A stretch of 64,000 bases of DNA from Microbacterium lemovicicum (lineage in GTDB: Bacteria > Actinomycetota > Actinomycetes > Actinomycetales > Microbacteriaceae), in NCBI RefSeq assembly GCF_003991875.1, contig NZ_CP031423.1:1116001-1180000 (forward strand). The letters are read 5' to 3'. The notes under the pieces were generated by a model, which saw only the letters and a program-made list of their open reading frames with translations, did not search any database and was not told the origin of the DNA. Both the position numbers and the translations under genes were made by a program. Shown in pieces: positions 24,448-34,388 of the stretch; the stretch's first letter is position 1, and the number at the start of each line of letters is the position of its first letter.

Positions 24448-25425
24448 ATGACGCACTCGGGCAACCCCTTCGGGCAGGTGCTCGTCGCGCTGGTCACTCC
24501 GATGACCGCCGACGGCGAGGTCGACTGGTCGGCCACCGAGAAGCACATGGACGACGTCATCTCGGCCGGAGCCGACGGCATCGTCGTCACCGGCACCACC
24601 GGCGAGACCAGCACCCTCACCGATCCGGAGAAGATCCGGCTCGTCGAGGTCGGCAAGGACGTCGCGGCGGGGCGCGCCAAGATCATCACGGGCGGCGGCT
24701 CGAACGAGACCGCCCACGCCATCGAGCTCTACAAGGCGAGCGAGAAGGCCGGCGCCGACGGCATCATGATCGTGACGCCGTACTACAACAAGCCGACGCA
24801 GGCGGGCATCCTCACGCACTTCCGCCTCGTCGCCGACGCGACCGACCTGCCGGTCATCCTCTACGACATCCCCGGACGCACCGGCGTGCCGATCCGGTAC
24901 GAGACGATACTGCGCCTGGCGAAGCATCCGAACATCCTGGCCATCAAGGACGCGAAGGGCGACTTCAGCGAGGTCAGCCGGGTGCTCAACCAGACCGACC
25001 TGCTCTACTTCTCGGGCGACGACGCCAACGTGCTCCCGCACCTGTCGATCGGCGCGTCCGGGCTCATCGGGGTGACGGCCAACATCGCCGCCGCCCCCTA
25101 CCGCACCATCGTCGACGCGGTCAACGCGGGGGATCTCGCCACCGCCACCGCGGCTCACCGCCGTCTCGAGCCGCTCGTCCGCGCGATCATGACGCACGTC
25201 CCGGGGACGGTGGCGGCCAAGTACGTGCTGCACGGCCTCGGCCGCATCGGCAGCCCGCGCGTGCGACTTCCCCTGGTCGGGCCGGAGGAGTGGGAGGCCG
25301 CCAAGATCGAGGACGAGCTCGCCCTCGTCACCGACGTGACCGGCGCAGACTTCTCCAACTTCCGCCCCGACCGCAACGCCGCCGCCGGCGGCGCACTGCC
25401 CAAGGTCTCGGGCACCACCCGGTGA
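24448..25425 (+). CDS. dapA: 4-hydroxy-tetrahydrodipicolinate synthase
   Basis: This is a 325-residue enzyme condensing pyruvate and aspartate semialdehyde in lysine/DAP synthesis. The Schiff-base lysine is Lys167 (ILAIKDAKGD), the catalytic tyrosines lie in TPYYNKPTQAG, and GTTGETSTL binds the pyruvate carboxylate. The C-terminus is extended by about 20 residues. RNase J follows after 55 bases, the usual dapA-rnj order in actinobacteria. It appears to have a leaderless promoter of its own. Confidence 0.95.
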   Translation: MTHSGNPFGQVLVALVTPMTADGEVDWSATEKHMDDVISAGADGIVVTGTTGETSTLTDPEKIRLVEVGKDVAAGRAKIITGGGSNETAHAIELYKASEKAGADGIMIVTPYYNKPTQAGILTHFRLVADATDLPVILYDIPGRTGVPIRYETILRLAKHPNILAIKDAKGDFSEVSRVLNQTDLLYFSGDDANVLPHLSIGASGLIGVTANIAAAPYRTIVDAVNAGDLATATAAHRRLEPLVRAIMTHVPGTVAAKYVLHGLGRIGSPRVRLPLVGPEEWEAAKIEDELALVTDVTGADFSNFRPDRNAAAGGALPKVSGTTR

Positions 25426-25480
25426 CGAACCGACACTGACAGAACGGATGCCGTGACCCGGCATCGCGAGGAGGCACTTC

Positions 25481-27157
25481 ATGCCCACTGACGTCTACGA
25501 TCCGCCCGCACTCGCCCCGGGGACGCTGCGCGTCATCCCGCTCGGCGGCCTCGGCGAGATCGGCCGCAACATGACCGTGTTCGAGTACGAGGGCAAGCTC
25601 CTCGTCGTCGACTGCGGCGTGCTGTTCCCCGAGGAGCACCAGCCCGGGGTCGACCTGATCCTCCCCGACTTCGAGCCCATCAAGAAGCGCCTCAACGACA
25701 TCGTCGGCGTCGTGCTCACGCACGGCCACGAGGACCACATCGGCGCCGTGCCCTACCTCCTCAAGCTCAAGGGAGACATCCCCCTCATCGGCTCCGGGCT
25801 GACCCTCGCGCTGGTGGAGGCGAAGCTCAAGGAGCACCGCATCAAGCCGTACACGCTGACGGTGAAGGAGGGCGACCACGAGAAGCTCGGGCCGTTCGAC
25901 CTCGAGTTCATCGCGGTCAACCACTCCATCCCCGATGCGCTCGCCGTCGCGATCCGCACGCCCGCCGGTCTGGTGCTGGCCACCGGCGACTTCAAGATGG
26001 ACCAGCTGCCCCTCGACGGCCGCCTCACCGACCTCCGCTCCTTCGCGCGGCTGGGCGAGGAGGGTGTCGACCTCTTCCTCGTGGACTCGACCAACGCCGA
26101 CGTCCCGGGGTTCACGCCTCTCGAGCGCGAGATCGGGCCGGTGCTCGACCAGATCATCGGACGCGCCCCGCGACGGGTCATCATCGCGAGCTTCTCCAGC
26201 CACGTGCACCGTGTGCAGCAGGTGCTGGATGCGGCAGCCGCCCATGGCCGCAGGGTCGCGCTCCTCGGCCGCAGCATGGTGCGCAACATGGGCATCGCCG
26301 AGGACCTCGGCTACCTCCACGTGCCGCAGGGCATCCTGATCGACTACAAGAAGGCCCGCGACCTGCCCGACGACAAGATCGTCTACATGTCCACCGGGTC
26401 GCAGGGCGAGCCGATGGCCGTGCTCAGCCGCATGGCCAACCTCGACCACGAGATCCAGCCGGGTCCCGGCGACACCGTGATCCTGGCTTCCAGCCTCATC
26501 CCGGGCAACGAGAACGCGGTGTACCGCGTCATCGACGGCCTGACCAAGCTGGGCGCGAACGTCGTGCACAAGGCCAACGCCAAGGTGCACGTGTCGGGCC
26601 ACGCCGCGGCGGGGGAGCTGCTCTACTGCTACAACATCCTCACTCCGCGCAACGTGCTGCCGATCCACGGCGAATTCCGTCACCTGATGGCCAACGCCCG
26701 GCTCGCCCAGGACAGCGGCGTGCCCGCCGAGCGCACCATCCTCGGTGAGAACGGCACGGTCATCGACCTCGCCGACGGCGTCGCGACCGTCACCGGTCAG
26801 CTCGACATCGGCTTCGTCTACGTCGACGGCTCGACGGTCGGCGAGATCACCGACGCCGACCTCAAGGACCGCAGGACGCTCGGCGAGGAGGGGTTCATCT
26901 CCGTCATCGTCGTGGTCGACTCGGCCACCGGCAAGATCATCACCGGTCCCGAGATCCACGCCCGCGGGTTCGCGGAGGACGACGCGGTGTTCAACGCCGT
27001 GAAGCCCAAGATCGCCGCAGCCCTGGCCGAGGCGGCGAATTCGGGGGTGCGCGACACGCACGCGCTGTCGCAGGTCGTGCGCCGCACGATCGGCCGCTGG
27101 GTCAACCAGTCGCTGCGCCGTCGTCCGATGATCGTGCCGCTCGTCATCGAGGCCTGA
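25481..27157 (+). CDS. rnj: Ribonuclease J
   Basis: This is a 558-residue metallo-beta-lactamase/beta-CASP ribonuclease with endo- and 5'-3' exonuclease activity in RNA turnover. The metal motif is HGHEDH (His81, His83, Asp85, His86), followed by LATGDFKMD, the beta-CASP motifs STGSQGEP and HVSGHAAAGE, and the late PIHGEFRHL histidine motif. The ribosome site GCGAGGAGGCAC precedes ATG 25481. It lies directly downstream of dapA, and a GNAT acetyltransferase gene follows. Confidence 0.96.
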   Translation: MPTDVYDPPALAPGTLRVIPLGGLGEIGRNMTVFEYEGKLLVVDCGVLFPEEHQPGVDLILPDFEPIKKRLNDIVGVVLTHGHEDHIGAVPYLLKLKGDIPLIGSGLTLALVEAKLKEHRIKPYTLTVKEGDHEKLGPFDLEFIAVNHSIPDALAVAIRTPAGLVLATGDFKMDQLPLDGRLTDLRSFARLGEEGVDLFLVDSTNADVPGFTPLEREIGPVLDQIIGRAPRRVIIASFSSHVHRVQQVLDAAAAHGRRVALLGRSMVRNMGIAEDLGYLHVPQGILIDYKKARDLPDDKIVYMSTGSQGEPMAVLSRMANLDHEIQPGPGDTVILASSLIPGNENAVYRVIDGLTKLGANVVHKANAKVHVSGHAAAGELLYCYNILTPRNVLPIHGEFRHLMANARLAQDSGVPAERTILGENGTVIDLADGVATVTGQLDIGFVYVDGSTVGEITDADLKDRRTLGEEGFISVIVVVDSATGKIITGPEIHARGFAEDDAVFNAVKPKIAAALAEAANSGVRDTHALSQVVRRTIGRWVNQSLRRRPMIVPLVIEA

Positions 27158-27201
27158 CCGGGGGAATCGATGCCGATTCTGGAGTTCGGGGAGTAGTCGA
27201 C

Positions 27202-27696
27202 GTGCCGGTCTCGTTCACCGTGCGTCCCGCCGTCGCCTCCGACGGAGCCTTCCTCGCCGACATGGCCGTGGAGGCCGCCAACTGGCGAGCCGGCGACCCC
27301 CGACCGCGCCACGAGATCATCGCCGCGCCGGTCTACAGCCGCTTCATCGGCGGATGGATGCGCCCGGGCGACGCGGGTCACGTGGCCGTCGACGCGCAGG
27401 AGACCCCGATCGGCGCGGCCTGGTACCGGATGTTCCCCCGCACCGATCCGGGCTTCGCGTACGTCGGCACGGGCGTGCCGGAGCTCATCATCGGCGTGCG
27501 TCCCATCTGGCGTGCGCACGGCGTCGGGCGGGCGCTCCTCCAGCGGCTCGCCGACCAGGCGCGCGCCGACGGCTTCGCCCGTCTGAGCCTGAGCGTCGAG
27601 CGCGGCAACTTCGCCACGACGCTCTACCGGAGCGAGGGGTTCGCGGTCACCCAGGCCGGCTCCGGCCGCGACACGATGGTCAAGCTGCTGCGCTGA
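27202..27696 (+). CDS. GNAT-family N-acetyltransferase
   Basis: This is a 164-residue GCN5-type acetyltransferase. The acetyl-CoA motif is RPIWRAHGVGRALLQRL, followed by LSLSVERGNFATTLYRSEGF, which is motif B. The substrate is unknown. GTG 27202 is preceded by GGGGAG at a usable distance. It lies 45 bases after RNase J and may be read from the same message. ftsK downstream has its own promoter signal. Confidence 0.88.
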   Translation: MPVSFTVRPAVASDGAFLADMAVEAANWRAGDPRPRHEIIAAPVYSRFIGGWMRPGDAGHVAVDAQETPIGAAWYRMFPRTDPGFAYVGTGVPELIIGVRPIWRAHGVGRALLQRLADQARADGFARLSLSVERGNFATTLYRSEGFAVTQAGSGRDTMVKLLR

Positions 27697-27759
27697 GCCG
27701 CAGCATCCGCTCCGCCGTCGGGGGCCGCGTCGATCCACGCCGTTGGGGGTGGAGGCACG

Positions 27760-27771
27760 TAGCGTGGGGGC
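27760..27771 (+). promoter_or_regulatory. Leaderless -10 box of ftsK
   Basis: TAGCGT (27760-27765) lies six bases before the ATG at 27772; the bases between are G-rich, but too close to the start to be a usual Shine-Dalgarno site. Confidence 0.5.
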
Positions 27772-30462
27772 ATGGCCAGGAGTCCCAGTCCGACCACGAG
27801 TGGTCGCGCGTCCGCGAAGGGCACACCGTCGCGCGCACGCAAGCCCGAACCCGCACCCAAGCGCTACGTCGACGACGTCGATCGGCCGCCCGTCGTGGTG
27901 CGCGGCTGGCTGGGACTCGCTCACGCCGTCGGCGGGCTCTTCCGCGCGTTCGGCCCCGAGACGCTCGAGAAGGACCAGCGCCGCGACGGCCTGCCCTTCC
28001 TGATCGTCCTCCTCGCGGTCACCGGCGCGATCGTGGAGTGGTTCCTGGTCGGCACCGAGGTCTCGGCCACCGTCAGCGCCTACTCCGTCGGCGGTCTGGT
28101 CGGTCGGCTGGCGTTCTTCATGCCCGTCCTCCTGCTGCTGCTCGCCGGCTGGCTGTTCCGGCACCCGCCGTCGGTCAACGACAACGGCCGGATCGGCATC
28201 GGCTTCGTCCTGTTCGTCATCCCCATCGCGGGCTTCTGCCACGTGCTGGGTGGTCGTCCGGCTCCCAAGGACGGCCTGCCCGCGCTCAGCGAGGCCGGTG
28301 GCCTGTTCGGCTGGATGGTCGGCGAGCCGCTCGCCCTCGGACTCACGGGCGTCGGCGCCTGCATCGTCCTGGGCCTCCTCACGATCCTCAGCATCCTGAT
28401 CCTCACCAAGACCCCGCCGAACCGCATCGGCCGGCGCCTGGGCGACCTGTACGCGTGGATGTTCGACGCCGAGCGACCGGCGCCGCGTCCCGAGGGCGTC
28501 GCCTTCGACGACGGCGAGAAGGATGCTGCAGCCACCGATCCCGCCTTGCCCTGGTGGCGTCGCAACAAGACCGGCCGCGAGCAGGATCCCGACGACGGCA
28601 TCGGCTCCCAGGACCTGACCGAGCTGCTGACGCCGGGCACGAGCGAAGGGGGCTTCGAGAAGGCCGCCATCGCGACGCCGCCCCCGCCGCCGCCCGTCAC
28701 CGCCGATGCGCTGACCGAGATCATCGCGCCGCTCGGCGCCTCGGGCCGCAAGACGGCCCCCGACACCTCCCTGCGCGACGACAGCCCCGACACCGGCGAG
28801 GTGCTGCCCGGGCTCTCGGGGATCGGCACCGACGCCGAGGGCGTCCCCTCCGCCGTCAACTACCGCCTGCCGGCCGTCACCGCCCTGGCCGCCGGAACGC
28901 CGCACAAGTCGCGCTCCGCCGCCAACGACGAGGTCGTCCGCGCCATCACGAGCGTGCTCGACCAGTTCTCCGTCGACGCGCGCGTGACCGGGTTCTCCCG
29001 CGGTCCGACCGTCACGCAGTACGAGATCGAGGTCGGCCCGGGCGTCAAGGTCGAGCGCATCACCGCCCTCACCAACAACATCGCCTACGCCGTGGCATCC
29101 AACGAGGTCCGCATCCTCGCGCCGATCCCCGGCAAGAGCGCGATCGGCGTCGAGATCCCCAACAGCGACCGCGAGATCGTGACGCTGGGCGACGTGCTGC
29201 GCTCCGAGGCGGCGGCGAAGTCCACGCACCCCATGACCATCGGCGTCGGCAAGGACGTCGGCGGCGGCTACGTGGTCGCGAACCTCGCGAAGATGCCCCA
29301 CCTCCTCGTGGCCGGATCCACGGGCTCGGGCAAGTCGAGCTTCGTGAACTCCATGATCACCAGCCTGCTCATGCGGGCGAAGCCGTCCGACGTGCGCATG
29401 GTGCTCATCGACCCGAAGCGGGTCGAGCTCACCTCCTACGCCGGCGTGCCGCACCTCATCACGCCCATCATCACGAACCCCAAGAAGGCCGCCGAGGCGC
29501 TGCAGTGGGTCGTGAAGGAGATGGACATGCGCTACGACGACCTCGCGTCGTTCGGCTTCCGTCACATCGACGACTTCAACCGCGCGGTCGTCGCCGGTGA
29601 GGTCGAGGTGCCGGTCGGCAGCGAGCGGGTGCTGAAGCCGTATCCGTACCTGCTGGTCGTCGTCGACGAGCTCGCTGACCTCATGATGGTCGCGCCCCGC
29701 GACGTCGAGGACTCGATCGTGCGCATCACGCAGCTGGCGCGCGCCAGCGGCATCCATTTGGTGCTCGCCACGCAGCGGCCGTCCGTCGACGTCGTGACCG
29801 GCCTCATCAAGGCCAACGTGCCGTCGCGTCTCGCCTTCGCGGTCACGAGCGTCACCGACAGCCGCGTCATCCTCGATCAGCCGGGCGCCGACCGCCTGAT
29901 CGGCCAGGGCGACGCGCTCTTCCTCCCGATGGGCACGTCGAAGTCGCTGCGCGTCCAGGGCGCCTGGGTCAGCGAGTCCGAGATCGAGAAGGTCGTCAAG
30001 CACGTCACCGCGCAGGCGCGACCGGACTACCGCGACGACGTCGCCGCCGAGGTGCAGAAGAAGGAGGTCGACGCCGACATCGGAGACGACCTCGAGCTGC
30101 TCCTCGCCGCCGCGGAGCTCGTCGTCTCCACGCAGTTCGGCTCGACCTCGATGCTCCAGCGCAAGCTGCGTGTCGGCTTCGCGAAGGCGGGCCGACTCAT
30201 GGACCTGCTGGAATCGCGCGAGATCGTCGGACCCTCCGAGGGTTCCAAGGCCCGTGACGTCATGGTGACGGCGGAGCAGCTGCCGGGCGTCATGGCCCGG
30301 CTGCGCGGCGGAGACGCTCCGAGCGGGGGAGGCGCGGCATCCGCGGGTCCCTCCGGGGTTCCGCCGCGGCCGCCGGACCCGGTCGACGCCCAGTTCGACG
30401 GATACCCGGTCGTCGAGGCGGATGACGACGAAGACGCCTGGGGCCTGACGGGACGCGACTGA
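27772..30462 (+). CDS. ftsK: DNA translocase FtsK
   Basis: This is an 896-residue FtsK/SpoIIIE translocase that pumps chromosomal DNA through the division septum. The N-terminal 200 residues hold about four transmembrane helices and are followed by a Pro/Asp-rich linker. The motor has Walker [10 protein letters not shown] (about 515-523) and Walker [15 protein letters not shown], and the [25 protein letters not shown] segment. The C-terminal gamma winged-helix domain ([19 protein letters not shown]) reads KOPS-type DNA signals. pgsA overlaps its stop by one base. Confidence 0.96.
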   Translation: MARSPSPTTSGRASAKGTPSRARKPEPAPKRYVDDVDRPPVVVRGWLGLAHAVGGLFRAFGPETLEKDQRRDGLPFLIVLLAVTGAIVEWFLVGTEVSATVSAYSVGGLVGRLAFFMPVLLLLLAGWLFRHPPSVNDNGRIGIGFVLFVIPIAGFCHVLGGRPAPKDGLPALSEAGGLFGWMVGEPLALGLTGVGACIVLGLLTILSILILTKTPPNRIGRRLGDLYAWMFDAERPAPRPEGVAFDDGEKDAAATDPALPWWRRNKTGREQDPDDGIGSQDLTELLTPGTSEGGFEKAAIATPPPPPPVTADALTEIIAPLGASGRKTAPDTSLRDDSPDTGEVLPGLSGIGTDAEGVPSAVNYRLPAVTALAAGTPHKSRSAANDEVVRAITSVLDQFSVDARVTGFSRGPTVTQYEIEVGPGVKVERITALTNNIAYAVASNEVRILAPIPGKSAIGVEIPNSDREIVTLGDVLRSEAAAKSTHPMTIGVGKDVGGGYVVANLAKMPHLLVAGSTGSGKSSFVNSMITSLLMRAKPSDVRMVLIDPKRVELTSYAGVPHLITPIITNPKKAAEALQWVVKEMDMRYDDLASFGFRHIDDFNRAVVAGEVEVPVGSERVLKPYPYLLVVVDELADLMMVAPRDVEDSIVRITQLARASGIHLVLATQRPSVDVVTGLIKANVPSRLAFAVTSVTDSRVILDQPGADRLIGQGDALFLPMGTSKSLRVQGAWVSESEIEKVVKHVTAQARPDYRDDVAAEVQKKEVDADIGDDLELLLAAAELVVSTQFGSTSMLQRKLRVGFAKAGRLMDLLESREIVGPSEGSKARDVMVTAEQLPGVMARLRGGDAPSGGGAASAGPSGVPPRPPDPVDAQFDGYPVVEADDDEDAWGLTGRD

Positions 30463-31028
30463 TGACCGTGCCCCGCCAGCTCCCCAACGCGATCACGATC
30501 GTGCGCATCCTGTGCGCACCGGTCTTCCTGTGGATGCTGATCGCGGATGCCGGCACCGACGGCCCGCTGCGCTGGTGGGCCGCCGCGCTGTTCGTGGTTG
30601 CGATCGCGACGGACGGCATCGACGGGTGGATCGCCCGGAAGTACGACATCGTCTCCGATCTCGGCAAGCTGCTGGATCCGATCGCCGACAAGGTGCTGAC
30701 GGGCCTCGCCTTCGTGGGACTGTCGATCCTCGGCGAGCTGCCGTGGTGGATCACGATCGTCGTCCTCATTCGTGAGATCGGCATCACCGTCTACCGCTTC
30801 ATGGTCGTGAGCGACCACGTGCTGGCGGCGGCCTGGATGGGCAAGCTGAAGACCGTCGCGCAGGCCGTGGCCCTGTCGCTCGCGCTGTTCCCGCTCTGGA
30901 CGATCGTGGGCGAGTGGATCTGGTGGGTGAACGGCGTCACGATGGCGATTGCGGTCATCCTCACGATCGCCAGCGGTATCGACTACGTCATCACCGAGAT
31001 GCGGGCGGCCCGCCGGAAGCGCGCGTGA
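30462..31028 (+). CDS. pgsA: CDP-diacylglycerol--glycerol-3-phosphate 3-phosphatidyltransferase
   Basis: This is a 188-residue integral membrane enzyme of the CDP-alcohol phosphatidyltransferase family, making phosphatidylglycerol phosphate. The eight-residue signature D-G-x2-A-R-x8-G-x3-D-x3-D is visible from DGWIARKY to DPIADK. The start PRQLPNAITIVRIL is typical of PgsA. Several hydrophobic helices follow. Its ATG shares a base with the ftsK stop and its own stop overlaps the cinA-like gene (GTGA), so the three are coupled. Confidence 0.94.
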   Translation: MTVPRQLPNAITIVRILCAPVFLWMLIADAGTDGPLRWWAAALFVVAIATDGIDGWIARKYDIVSDLGKLLDPIADKVLTGLAFVGLSILGELPWWITIVVLIREIGITVYRFMVVSDHVLAAAWMGKLKTVAQAVALSLALFPLWTIVGEWIWWVNGVTMAIAVILTIASGIDYVITEMRAARRKRA

Positions 31029-31486
31029 GCGACGCGTCCGCGCTCCTCGACCTGCTGCGCGAGCGCGGGTGGACGGTGGCGGTCGCCGAGTCGCTCACAG
31101 GGGGACAGGTCGCCTCCGCCCTCGTGGATGTGCCCGGCGCCTCTGCCGTGATGCGCGGGGGAGTGGTCGCGTACGCCACGGACGTCAAGCGGGACGTGCT
31201 GGGGGTGGATGCCGCGCTCCTCGCCGCAGAGGGTGCGGTGCACCCGGAGGTGGCACGGCAGATGGCCGCGGGCGTCGCGGCGCTGCTGGGTGCCGACGTG
31301 GGCATCGCCACGACGGGCGTCGCCGGCCCGGATCCGCAGGACGGGAAGGACGTGGGCACGGTGTGCATCGCCGTCCGCACCCCCGTCGGCGAGGTGGTCC
31401 AGACGTTCCACATCGACGGCGACCGTGCCGCGATACGGTCCGCGACGACTGCCCGAGCGCTGTCGGAGACGCTGCTCGCACTGTGA
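31025..31486 (+). CDS. CinA C-terminal domain protein (nicotinamide-nucleotide amidase)
   Basis: This is a 153-residue protein corresponding only to the C-terminal PncC/CinA domain; full CinA proteins are about 420 residues, and no N-terminal MoaB-like domain is present. Motifs are VAVAESLTGGQVASALVDVPGAS, MRGGVVAYATDVKRDVLGV and GIATTGVAGPDPQDGK. The family deamidates nicotinamide mononucleotide to nicotinate mononucleotide in pyridine nucleotide salvage. GTG 31025 overlaps the pgsA stop. It ends the ftsK-pgsA-cinA unit. Confidence 0.92.
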   Translation: MSDASALLDLLRERGWTVAVAESLTGGQVASALVDVPGASAVMRGGVVAYATDVKRDVLGVDAALLAAEGAVHPEVARQMAAGVAALLGADVGIATTGVAGPDPQDGKDVGTVCIAVRTPVGEVVQTFHIDGDRAAIRSATTARALSETLLAL

Positions 31487-31638
31487 ATCCGACGGGTCGG
31501 GAATGCCTGCGTTTCCATCGCGTTACATCCGGCGATTCCCACCCTTCCCCCAGCGCGCGGGGTTAGATTGGCACCATTCGGTGTTGTACTGTGGTCCACC
31601 CGGACAACAGCAGGAATCAGCAGTGAGGAGGGGACCCC

Positions 31639-31947
31639 ATGATTCTGGTACGTCAAGAGATCGGCGACGTTCTCCGCGATTTCCGTCAGCAGAAGGGCCG
31701 CACCCTCCGACAGGTCGCCAGCCGCGCAAGCGTCGCGCTGGGCTACCTGAGCGAGGTCGAGCGTGGTCAGAAGGAGGCCTCGAGCGAGATCCTCGCCTCG
31801 GTGGCGGAGGCGCTCGACGTCCCCATCTCCACGATCATGCGCGAGGTCGGCGACCGCATCTCGGTCCTCGAGGGCCTGCAGACGTTCCCCGACGTGGTGC
31901 CCGACGACCTGGTCGCCTCGGTCGACGCCGAGCTCTCGCTGCGCTGA
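31639..31947 (+). CDS. clgR: XRE-family regulator, ClgR-like
   Basis: This is a 102-residue helix-turn-helix protein: IGDVLRDFRQQKGRTLRQVASRASVALGYLSEVERGQKEASSEIL is a classical HTH_3 domain, and the short acidic C-terminal tail ends in LSLR. The match to ClgR, the actinobacterial activator of clp protease genes, is close, and the position near cinA and recA is the usual one. The ribosome site GAGGAGGGG precedes ATG 31639. ClgR is itself a protease substrate in relatives, consistent with the hydrophobic/basic C-terminus, but that is inferred. Confidence 0.87.
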   Translation: MILVRQEIGDVLRDFRQQKGRTLRQVASRASVALGYLSEVERGQKEASSEILASVAEALDVPISTIMREVGDRISVLEGLQTFPDVVPDDLVASVDAELSLR

Positions 31948-32015
31948 CTCCGTCGTGCACCGGATGACGGCTTCCTTCGTCGTGCCTGAGCGGGTCGTGT
32001 CCGACGGTGCTGCTC

Positions 32016-32240
32016 ATGAGGCGCAGTGAGTTCCTGCGCGCCGTCGACGATGAGTTCGGCGGGCGCGCGACATCCCTCCTCCACGATCTCGTGCTGAACG
32101 CCGTCGGCGGTCGCACCGCCGCCCAGGCGCTCGACGCCGGGGTGCCGCCGCGCGACATCTGGCTCGCCCTGTGCGTCGACGCCGATGTCCCGGTGGAGCG
32201 CCGGCACGGCGTCGGACGTCTCGAGCCGCGCGAGCACTGA
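32016..32240 (+). CDS. DUF3046 family protein
   Basis: This is a 74-residue protein starting MRRSEFLRAVDDEFG, typical of DUF3046, a small actinobacterial family of unknown function found just upstream of recA. The middle has LLHDLVLNAVGGRTAAQALDAG and a DIWLALC segment. ATG 32016 is preferred by homology over the in-frame GTG at 32007; there is no clear ribosome site. An SOS-type palindrome for recA begins 36 bases after its stop. Confidence 0.85.
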   Translation: MRRSEFLRAVDDEFGGRATSLLHDLVLNAVGGRTAAQALDAGVPPRDIWLALCVDADVPVERRHGVGRLEPREH

Positions 32241-32275
32241 TCTCCGCATCGCCGCTCCTGAGACGCGGCGTGTCG

Positions 32276-32305
32276 TCGAAGATGTGTTCGATGCGCGCGT
32301 AGGCT
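32276..32305 (+). promoter_or_regulatory. SOS box and candidate upstream recA promoter
   Basis: TCGAAGATGTGTTCGA (32276-32291) matches the actinobacterial LexA box TCGAAC-N4-GTTCGA with one change. A TAGGCT hexamer follows at 32300-32305, positioned so that the box overlaps the -35 region. A second hexamer, TAGCGT at 32381-32386, may give a LexA-independent recA promoter. No other feature is seen in 32241-32489. Confidence 0.75.
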
Positions 32306-32489
32306 CCTGCACAGCTGGTGTCGAGCGCCCGTCCATCCACGATGGCGGGGGGTGCAGGTCCGGATGTCGGAGGCCCCTCCTAGCGTGAGGAACGTCGAAC
32401 GACACCACATGCCTTGTCGCAGCATCCGCTTCAGCCGAAGCGGAGCGCGGCAGCCTACAGGCGACCGACCCCCGCAGAAGGAGCACGAC

Positions 32490-33538
<1,049 letters not shown>

Positions 33539-33539
<1 letters not shown>

Positions 33540-34252
33540 TGGTCCATTTCGTCGACAGCGGCGACGAGTCCGCCGACGAGCTCGCACCCGTCATCCCGCT
33601 GTTCGGCGGCGCCGCTTCTTCCGCGGGCCGCCGGACGCGGGAAGGCGGAGGTGACGTACGCAGCGGGTCCTCCCGCGGGTTCGGGTCCCGAGAGGGTGTG
33701 GAGACCGGCGACGAGGAGGCATCCCCGCCGGCTCGCAAGGGTCGGGTTGCAGAGCCTAATGAGTCCCCGCGCGATCTCGCGGAGAAGGCCCTGCTGCGCA
33801 AGCTGCGCACGCGGTCGCTGTCGATCCGCGAGGCGCGCACCGCGCTGACCGGGTTCGACCTGGCCCGCGAAGACGCCGAGGACATCATCGAGCACCTCGA
33901 GCGGATGGGCTATCTCGATGACGCCCAGCTGGCCGAGCAGCTCATCCACGCGGGCTCCGACCGCAAGGGGCAGGGGCGCACCGCGATCGCGCAGACGCTG
34001 AGCAAGCGCGGTGTCGCCCGGGAGGTCGCCGACGCAGCGCTGTCGGCGCTGCCCGACGACGATGCCGAGCGCGCTCTCGAGTTCGCCCGATCGAAGGCGG
34101 GGTCGATGCGGTCGCTCGACCGCGACACCGCCCTTCGACGGCTGACCGGACAGCTGGCGCGTCGCGGCTACGGCGGTTCGATGGCCATGACGGCGGCACG
34201 CACCGCTCTCGACGAGACCGGTGTCGGCGGCTCGAGCGTCCGCTTCCGCTGA
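33539..34252 (+). CDS. recX: Regulatory protein RecX
   Basis: This is a 237-residue RecX, a modulator that binds RecA filaments. The N-terminal 80 residues are a low-complexity, Arg/Gly/Ser-rich extension not shared with short RecX proteins; the helical-repeat core begins at [20 protein letters not shown] and continues with [16 protein letters not shown] and a [16 protein letters not shown] repeat. It overlaps recA by one base (TGATG) and is followed at once by a strong hairpin at 34254-34293. Confidence 0.93.
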
Positions 34253-34253
34253 G

Positions 34254-34293
34254 GTGCGGGGCGCGGGTTCCGCTGACGGCCCGCGCCCCGCAC
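34254..34293 (+). terminator. Terminator of recA-recX
   Basis: A perfect 14-bp stem (GTGCGGGGCGCGGG with CCCGCGCCCCGCAC) around a 12-base loop begins two bases past the recX stop. The loop contains a second copy of TTCCGCTGA, the sequence at the recX stop codon. Confidence 0.85.
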
Positions 34294-34372
34294 CCGTGCG
34301 CGACGCGCCGACTCCGCTGACGGGCCCGCGCCTCGCGCGTCCGTGCGCGGCGTCCTCTGCGGCACCGGATCG

Positions 34373-34388
34373 TAGAATGGCCGACATC
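34373..34388 (+). promoter_or_regulatory. -10 box of miaB
   Basis: TAGAAT (34373-34378) lies ten bases before ATG 34389, allowing at most a few bases of 5' leader. Confidence 0.5.

Noticed and set aside
26818..30003. Very long minus-strand ORF (over 1,000 codons) opposite ftsK
   Set aside because: It mirrors ftsK and rnj. Its peptide is the low-complexity His/Arg/Asp/Gly-rich type produced by the antisense frame of GC-rich genes, with no domain or ribosome site.
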